Assembly (NCBI GenBank): GCA_019309045.1
Contig: JAFDGZ010000032.1
Coordinates: 1 to 57,536 of the forward strand
Direction: 5' to 3'
Origin: Deltaproteobacteria bacterium
GTDB lineage: Bacteria > Desulfobacterota > Syntrophobacteria > BM002
DNA: 57,536 nt
The notes under the pieces are model-generated. The model was given only the letters and a program-made list of their open reading frames with translations. It made no database searches and was not told the DNA's origin. Positions 52,897 to 57,536 of this stretch are shown here, one piece after another; the stretch's first letter is position 1, and the number at the start of each line of letters is the position of its first letter. The position numbers were made by a program, and so were the translations under genes.

Positions 52897-53812
52897 TGTC
52901 AAACCTGTCTCCTGTCTTCAGTCCCTGCTGCTCGGCAAACTCCGAGGCGGCCATCTTGCCGCCCTTTGCAGGTCGCACCTTGGCAACATGCAACTTCGCC
53001 CCATCCAGTGCAATGTGCAGGCCCGCAGCATCCACCTCGAGGATGGTTCCAGGAGCCGCTTCTGTTTGTGCAGAAGACATGCTGGCGCCATAGAAGCGGA
53101 CCTTTTCACCCTGCCAGAAACCATAGGCCCCTGGCTGCGGATCACAACCGCGTATGAGATTGTAGACAGTCGCCGCAGGCTTGGCCCAGTCTATGCCCGC
53201 GACCTTGTCGTCACAGGGAGGCTCATAAGTTGCCTCCTCTTCCTTCTGAGGGATGCGCGGTGCTTTGCCCTCCTTGATCAGGTCAACGGCCTCCAGTATC
53301 GCCTCGATCCCCATCGGGAAAAGATGTTGGAAATAGAGAGAACCTGTGGTGTCATCTGGGCCGATCTCTATTTCCTTTTGCAGTAGAATGGGGCCTGTGT
53401 CGATGCCGCCATCCGGCCAGAAAATCGTTAGGCCGGTCCTGGTATCACCCATAATGACGGCCCAATTGATGGCACTAGCCCCTCTGTGCCGAGGAAGAAT
53501 CGACGGATGGTAGCAAATGGCTCCCTGTTTGGGCAACTCAAAATAGCGTGCCGAGATTATGTCTGTCACAAAGGCTAGGATGGTCAATTCCGGCTCAAAC
53601 TCAGCGTACTCCTGAAAAACCTGGTCATCCCGATAGGTCCGCGGCTGCACCACTGCAACTCCCCTGGACAGAGCCGCCTCTTTGAGAGGATCTAGGCGAC
53701 CGCCTGGCCTGTCTACTGGACAGTAAACTGCAACCACCTGTTCACCTTTCTCCAATAATCTCTCGAACACCTTGGCTCCGAATGCTGCCTGGCCTATAAC
53801 AATTATCCGCAT
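52886..53812 (-). CDS. Formyl-tetrahydrofolate hydrolase/formyltransferase, ALDH1L-like
   Basis: A 308-residue formyltransferase-fold protein. CYHPSILPRHRGASAINWAV carries the catalytic His of the family, IFWPDGGIDTGPILLQKE the catalytic Asp, and FPMGIEAILEAVDLIKEGKAPR and AAGLHIALDG the C-terminal domain. The motif wording (IVIGQAAFG at the start, HRGASAINW, IFWxDxGxDTG) is closer to the hydrolase domain of 10-formyl-THF dehydrogenase than to methionyl-tRNA formyltransferase. Predicted to use 10-formyl-THF. It is followed by a coupled 84-residue gene. Confidence 0.8.
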   Translation of the reverse strand: MRIIVIGQAAFGAKVFERLLEKGEQVVAVYCPVDRPGGRLDPLKEAALSRGVAVVQPRTYRDDQVFQEYAEFEPELTILAFVTDIISARYFELPKQGAICYHPSILPRHRGASAINWAVIMGDTRTGLTIFWPDGGIDTGPILLQKEIEIGPDDTTGSLYFQHLFPMGIEAILEAVDLIKEGKAPRIPQKEEEATYEPPCDDKVAGIDWAKPAATVYNLIRGCDPQPGAYGFWQGEKVRFYGASMSSAQTEAAPGTILEVDAAGLHIALDGAKLHVAKVRPAKGGKMAASEFAEQQGLKTGDRFDSAS

Positions 53813-53936
53813 ACTTCACCTCCCGTCTATCTCATCCCCATCCTGGCAGCCGCAATAAATCCTCGGATTTTAACCTTTGTACTAATTTGCCTCTTTTGAT
53901 GGGTAAATCGTATCACACCAGCCTACAAAGATAAAT

Positions 53937-54119
53937 TCAGCCAGCCTCTTCACAGCCCGTCAAGCGAGGATAATGAAGCCATCTGCCCACTGGAAGCTCC
54001 TGAGCGGCCCTGCTCCTGACATCTGTACGGATATACCCTCCCGATGATGCCGGCGCTGCAATGATAGGGAAATTCTCGCAGAGTGGCAGTACTGTGAAAT
54101 TGAACCCCTCCCAGGACAA
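53937..54119 (-). CDS. Possible short peptide after the PqqD-like gene
   Basis: A frame starting four bases after the PqqD stop (TTG 54119), with GGGAGG shortly inside it. It reads SWEGFNFTVLPLCENFP, SSGGYIRTDVRSRAAQELPV and GRWLHYPRLTGCEEAG, which seems protein-like, but the start codon is not well supported. It could be a peptide substrate of the PqqD-like protein, or a chance frame. Confidence 0.2.
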   Translation of the reverse strand: MSWEGFNFTVLPLCENFPIIAAPASSGGYIRTDVRSRAAQELPVGRWLHYPRLTGCEEAG

Positions 54120-54122
54120 TAG

Positions 54123-54563
54123 CTAACTTCCACCCTCCTCCTTGCCATCATGCAAAGGCTCCGACGATTGAAAACCAATCAGACCCCTTTTGCCGAGTTC
54201 CCTGAGAAAGCTACTTACAGCAATCTCTGCTTCACGACGATTCAAATGATATTTGCGCGACAGAATTTCTATGATGTCTGCAACAGTGCGATTGCCATCA
54301 ACAAGTTTCCAGGTGAGAGTCCCCATCTCGTCCAGCTGCAGTTTTCTGACAAGTGAGTCTCGTGCTCTCAAACCAGTGCGAACGGCCAAAGCCAGCAGCC
54401 AGGGTTTCAAAGCAAGTGGATAATTCAGCATCGCAAAGCCTTTGCTGTCCACACTCTCGGTCACCATCTGGTTCTTGACCGGTCGACATTCAAGAGCTCG
54501 AGAGCGGCTGAAATCTTCACTGCCTGGAAAGACTTCTGCTTTTTTTCTTCTAAATAACTTCAT
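54123..54563 (-). CDS. PqqD-family peptide-binding protein
   Basis: A 146-residue protein with a basic N-terminus (LFRRKK) and a PqqD-like winged-helix in the C-terminal half: QLDEMGTLTWKLVDGNRTVADIIEILSRKYHLNRREAEIAVSSFLRELGKRGLI. In PqqD and RiPP recognition elements this fold binds precursor leader peptides. The pairing with the preceding gene (14-bp overlap) suggests a shared function; no radical SAM enzyme or precursor peptide was recognised nearby. Confidence 0.8.
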   Translation of the reverse strand: MKLFRRKKAEVFPGSEDFSRSRALECRPVKNQMVTESVDSKGFAMLNYPLALKPWLLALAVRTGLRARDSLVRKLQLDEMGTLTWKLVDGNRTVADIIEILSRKYHLNRREAEIAVSSFLRELGKRGLIGFQSSEPLHDGKEEGGS

Positions 54564-55458
54564 AGTTTCGACACATCTCGTCCAGAAACTCCAAATTCAG
54601 AGGTTGCAAACTTCGTCCTTCGACGCCAATTATCTGATTTTTGTTCAGCAGATGCCAGACTCTAACCCAGCGGTACAGGCTTGCCTTCTTGATCCTGGTG
54701 CGCAACCGTGCAAGCCATCCCGCGGCAGAAGCATGTTGCCATTGCAGGCATGGCGCCGACAAGAACTGCAGACTTTTTACATCATTTTTCTCAATATGGC
54801 GGCTGTCCTTTAAAGTGGAGACGAACCACTGCTGGAAATCATTGTCTCTGAGCAGGACGTTTGCCGGGCTCCAGCGGCTGAACAACAATTCCTCCCTGCC
54901 GCACCTGAAGTGCAGACAATAGTGTCCTGGCTGAAATTGATGGTCAAGCAGTTCAAAACATTCTGGAACTGACAGCCGGATCCCGTAAACAGCCCAGGGA
55001 ACAAAGCTCTCTTGCCAGTGGTCACGAAATGAGGAAAGCACTCGATCCTTCCAGGCAAAGCCTCTGCTTCCTTGCCGTTCATAAAACTGCATGAGCGTCA
55101 CTCTGCCACACGTTCCACAACTGACAATGACTCCCTGCCCTCTCAACTCTGCTTTCCGCCATACAAAAGCAGCTGCTTCGAATCCGGGCAAATTCGGATG
55201 GCGAGATCCTGGCAGTTCCTGTTGCTCAAAAGTTATGGCCCATGCTTTCTGCCACTGGCGCGCCAATTTTTTCAGATAGACCTCAGGCCCAGCAACCTCT
55301 GTTGGCTGCCACCATTTGAGTTCAAAGACCGGTCCATCCCCATCATCCAGTTGAAAGTAGCGGCGTCCCAGACGACTTACCTCCCAACTTCCTGGAACTT
55401 CTATTTCCATGCCATACCAGGCCACCCTGTGCCAGTATGTCTCAGCTTCCCTGCTCAC
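54550..55458 (-). CDS. Unknown protein with a duplicated domain, partner of the PqqD-like gene
   Basis: A 302-residue soluble protein. Two segments repeat the same plan: YGMEIEVPGSWEVSRLGRRYFQLDDGDGPVFELKWWQP (about 15-52) and YGIRLSVPECFELLDHQFQPGHYCLHFRCGREELLFSRWSP (about 158-198), suggesting a tandem duplicated fold. Cys are frequent in CGTCGRV. The C-terminus (LQPLNLEFLDEMCRNYEVI) overlaps the PqqD-like gene start by 14 bp, so the pair are coupled. I know no function. Confidence 0.7.
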   Translation of the reverse strand: MSREAETYWHRVAWYGMEIEVPGSWEVSRLGRRYFQLDDGDGPVFELKWWQPTEVAGPEVYLKKLARQWQKAWAITFEQQELPGSRHPNLPGFEAAAFVWRKAELRGQGVIVSCGTCGRVTLMQFYERQGSRGFAWKDRVLSSFRDHWQESFVPWAVYGIRLSVPECFELLDHQFQPGHYCLHFRCGREELLFSRWSPANVLLRDNDFQQWFVSTLKDSRHIEKNDVKSLQFLSAPCLQWQHASAAGWLARLRTRIKKASLYRWVRVWHLLNKNQIIGVEGRSLQPLNLEFLDEMCRNYEVI

Positions 55459-55489
55459 TATGCCTCAACCAAGCAATGTTGCTCTATCA

Positions 55490-55861
55490 TTAAAGCCAGC
55501 TGATCAGTACCACCGCGATAATCACCAGCAATAAGCCCGAGATCCGCAGCACCTGCTCATTTGTCGAAGCAAACCACCAATCCAGCAAACGGCTCCTGCG
55601 CTCAACCGACAGCACGGCAAAAATGATTGCCTTGGCCAGCGCCAGAATCCCGAGTATGCGCACAAAACCCGCACCCTGATGACTTGCCGGTGCTGCAAAC
55701 AAAAGCAGCAGCCCTATCACTGCAGTTGCAACAGCCAACCACTTGCCAGGCACTCTCTGCAAAAGACTTTTTACCTGCAATCGGCTTTGCTGCGGGTAGA
55801 TATTCAACCAGGTTCCAAGAGCAATCCAAGCCATGCCAATGATCAGAAGAATCCATTTCAT
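55490..55861 (-). CDS. Small four-helix membrane protein
   Basis: A 123-residue protein with four predicted membrane helices at about 3-21, 42-58, 66-85 and 104-122, separated by short loops with basic and aromatic residues (RRSRLLDWWFAS). No named family. 31 bp upstream of the unknown gene on the same strand and probably cotranscribed. Confidence 0.65.
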   Translation of the reverse strand: MKWILLIIGMAWIALGTWLNIYPQQSRLQVKSLLQRVPGKWLAVATAVIGLLLLFAAPASHQGAGFVRILGILALAKAIIFAVLSVERRSRLLDWWFASTNEQVLRISGLLLVIIAVVLISWL

Positions 55862-56323
55862 CTCTCTGCTCCTTCTCCGCTGGGTGTGCTGCTCCTTATA
55901 TTACAGGCAAGCGCCAAAAATGAAACATCCAAATGCACTTTTCGCCATAATGTCACAATGAAAAGGGCGTGGGGTTACCAGTTATCGGTTGACGGTTGTC
56001 AGAAACGGTCCGGCAGATGATGTTCTCTTGCGGCGGCCACCCATATCGGGGCTCGAGGCATTCTGTGCCTCATGCTTTATGCCGGGCCCCCAGGAAAGAG
56101 GCAAGCGGCCAGAGTAACGAAGCTCGGTCTCGCAAGCGGTTATGGCAGCTGTATTAAAAGAGCACCTTGTACTTCGAACCCTGTACCCGTCTGCGTCTTA
56201 CAAATCCACTGCTGATATCGCATCAAACATAGCAAATGACTTTAGCTGGAGACACCGCTTTTTAGGCACCCTTTTTGCTAGCCTTCACTCTGAACAACCT
56301 TTCATGTCAAGAGGACGGGGCTG
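55862..56323. other. Non-coding gap with repeat motifs
   Basis: No gene in 462 bp. It contains CCAGTTATCGGTTGACGGTT (55978-55997), the reverse complement of the CCGATAACTG-type intergenic motif seen at 13120, and a 6-bp hairpin GAGGCA/TGCCTC (56055-56071). Confidence 0.4.
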
Positions 56324-57088
56324 ATGGCCAAAGAAATAATCTTTCCGGTGTCAAATGCATACAAGACCAGGTATCTCATTCTACCAACAATGAAGGATCG
56401 CCTCCACCGCATTGTTGTGGGCTGGTCTCCTGCTGGGCCGTGTGACCTCAGTGTCTTCTGGGCTGAATTACCCAACGGCTTTATCGACCTCCTTGTTACT
56501 GGTGGGGAAAAGGGGTTGCGCGTACTGGCCAACTCAGAAGAATCCGTACCCTTCAATCCAGAGGAGATCAACCTGCCACCCGGCTGGATGATCTCTCACC
56601 TGTCACTGGAACCTCGAGACCTGCCCCCTGATGTCCTCGAGGTTGTCAACACCTTCTTCTACGACGTGGGTGTCGATACCTCCAAAAAAGACAAGAAAGA
56701 AAAGGTGCGGCTGCTCTCTGAAATACACAAATCCAGTGAAGTCTGGCTCATTCTCAGCAGCGACCAGAAAAAACGGCGAGTCATAGGCTGGTCCAGAGAA
56801 GGCCCCACCCAGGTGAACATTTTCTGGGCCCGCTTTGCCGACGATCAGATATCAGTATGTGTTGCTGGCGGCAGCGAGGGAGTTCGCATCATCCCAGCAG
56901 ATCAAGCGGAAGAAGGCAAGGCAGTTTACAACAAGAACATGCCCCCGGGCGTTGGCGCGCCATATCTGCGGATCAACTATGGAGCTCTGCCTGAAGATGT
57001 CAAACAGAGCATAGGTCCCCACCCCACCACAGATCAGGACCAGAAGAAGTCCACAGTAAAAGCACCTCCGGATCTGGACCTGGATTGA
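56324..57088 (+). CDS. Unknown protein with an internal tandem duplication
   Basis: A 254-residue soluble protein in which two similar segments occur: RYLILPTMKDRLHRIVVGWSPAGPCDLSVFWAELPNGFIDLLVTGGEKGLRVL (about 16-68) and VWLILSSDQKKRRVIGWSREGPTQVNIFWARFADDQISVCVAGGSEGVRII (about 135-186), with the shared VIGWS-EGP-QVNIFWA core. The end is acidic (DPDLDLD). No family recognised; the ATG is preceded by GAGGACGGGG. Confidence 0.7.
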   Translation: MAKEIIFPVSNAYKTRYLILPTMKDRLHRIVVGWSPAGPCDLSVFWAELPNGFIDLLVTGGEKGLRVLANSEESVPFNPEEINLPPGWMISHLSLEPRDLPPDVLEVVNTFFYDVGVDTSKKDKKEKVRLLSEIHKSSEVWLILSSDQKKRRVIGWSREGPTQVNIFWARFADDQISVCVAGGSEGVRIIPADQAEEGKAVYNKNMPPGVGAPYLRINYGALPEDVKQSIGPHPTTDQDQKKSTVKAPPDLDLD

Positions 57089-57258
57089 GTTGCTGCAACA
57101 GTTGGCTTTCTGAAACATCCTCTCGATAGATGCACTCCGGTGTGTCCCCCAATGCCCTGATTCTTGACAGCGAACATCTCGTTCTTAACGTTAGGGGAAA
57201 ACTAGTTCGACATTGGCAGGCCACTGCTCTCGCTCCAACAGAAAAAGAACCTTCGAAC

Positions 57259-57536
57259 ATGCCAGAACACAACGAATATTTGGTCGTTTGCAGCCATTGT
57301 GGCGCCAAAAACAGGCTGTCACCTGGACGACTGGCTGATCTTCCCAGCTGCGGCAGATGCAAAGAGAAGCTCTTTTCAGAGGATTCTCCTGTCAGCAGCG
57401 GCTTCATCTTAATTCCCTGCAGTCATTGCCAGGCTCACAACCGGGTGCCGTTGAGAAAAATCGCTGCTCGGCCGCGCTGCGGTAAGTGTCGAACGCCACT
57501 AAATATCAACCTGACCAGCTCCAGTAGACCGCTCGC
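57259..57536 (+). CDS. Thioredoxin 2-like protein with two zinc ribbons, cut at the window edge
   Basis: The 92 visible codons encode two successive zinc-ribbon units: VCSHCGAKNRLSPGRLADLP with CGRCKEKLF, and IPCSHCQAHNRVPLRKIAARPRCGKC. This CxxC...RxP...CGKCxxxL layout is the N-terminus of TrxC (thioredoxin 2), which normally has one such ribbon before the thioredoxin domain. The active-site CGPC part lies beyond the window. If it is not TrxC it is another double-ribbon protein. The ribosome binding site is weak. Confidence 0.65.
   Translation, partial: MPEHNEYLVVCSHCGAKNRLSPGRLADLPSCGRCKEKLFSEDSPVSSGFILIPCSHCQAHNRVPLRKIAARPRCGKCRTPLNINLTSSSRPL

Noticed and set aside
56160-56190. GGTTCGAAG-like T-arm signal on the minus strand
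   Set aside because: No acceptor, D-arm or anticodon stem can be drawn around it, so it is not a tRNA.

Overview
The window looks like a chromosomal segment of a Desulfobacterota (former Deltaproteobacteria) bacterium, possibly Syntrophobacteria- or Desulfobacterales-like. This is inferred from the gene mix: archaeal-type phosphoglycerate mutase (ApgM), archaeal/eukaryotic-type ProRS, aldehyde:ferredoxin oxidoreductase, a PAC2-family protein, a COG2509-type flavoprotein, HPS/PHI genes and a zinc-ribbon L28. No rRNA, tRNA, CRISPR array or intact insertion sequence was recognised.

Layout. 0-5.5 kb (minus): an amino-acid and central-metabolism run, alaC, hom, apgM, a hotdog thioesterase and hisA, with the start of another minus-strand gene at the very left edge. 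A 395-bp divergent region carrying two good sigma70-like promoters separates it from purM (plus) and rpmB. 7.5-12.5 kb (minus): the stringent-response gene rsh, proS and ispG. 12.6-17.4 kb (minus): a housekeeping and unknown cluster (small protein, TPR protein, PAC2, unknown, RNase Z, MscS). 17.8-22.6 kb (minus): a compact SOS mutagenesis operon lexA-imuB-dnaE2 in which the Y-family protein has lost its catalytic acidic pair and imuA is absent. 23-26 kb (minus): an aldehyde:ferredoxin oxidoreductase preceded by a helix-turn-helix protein and a small protein. 26.4-33.4 kb (plus): a PC4-like/PD-(D/E)XK protein with hpt, a two-gene RND efflux system and an alpha/beta hydrolase.

33.3-41.9 kb is an accessory, decayed-looking region. 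It holds secreted repeat proteins (CSLREA/right-handed beta-helix, a YVTN remnant, a small GFWY protein, a frameshifted fibre protein with exact 26-residue repeats, and a seven-bladed propeller), a 3' remnant of a PIN-domain VapC toxin and a frameshifted HepT toxin. Several of the secreted products end in the same kind of short LLL(L)-rich tail.

42-45.4 kb (minus): hxlB, an HPS-RraA fusion and panE form an operon. Upstream lies a self-contained unit made of a strong promoter, about 135 nt of structured RNA and an intrinsic terminator, which is either a small RNA or an attenuator/riboswitch-like leader. 45.8-57.5 kb: a methyltransferase, a COG2509 flavoprotein, a GAF-GGDEF cyclase, two HD-domain proteins, a P1 peptidase, a formyl-THF hydrolase-like protein, a PqqD-like protein with an unknown partner, two proteins with internal domain duplications, and a right-edge partial gene with two TrxC-type zinc ribbons.

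The strongest candidates for something new are the 45.2-45.37 kb RNA unit upstream of hxlB, the ImuA-less lexA/imuB/dnaE2 operon with a pseudo-polymerase, and the shared C-terminal tail on the secreted proteins of the 33-41 kb region.
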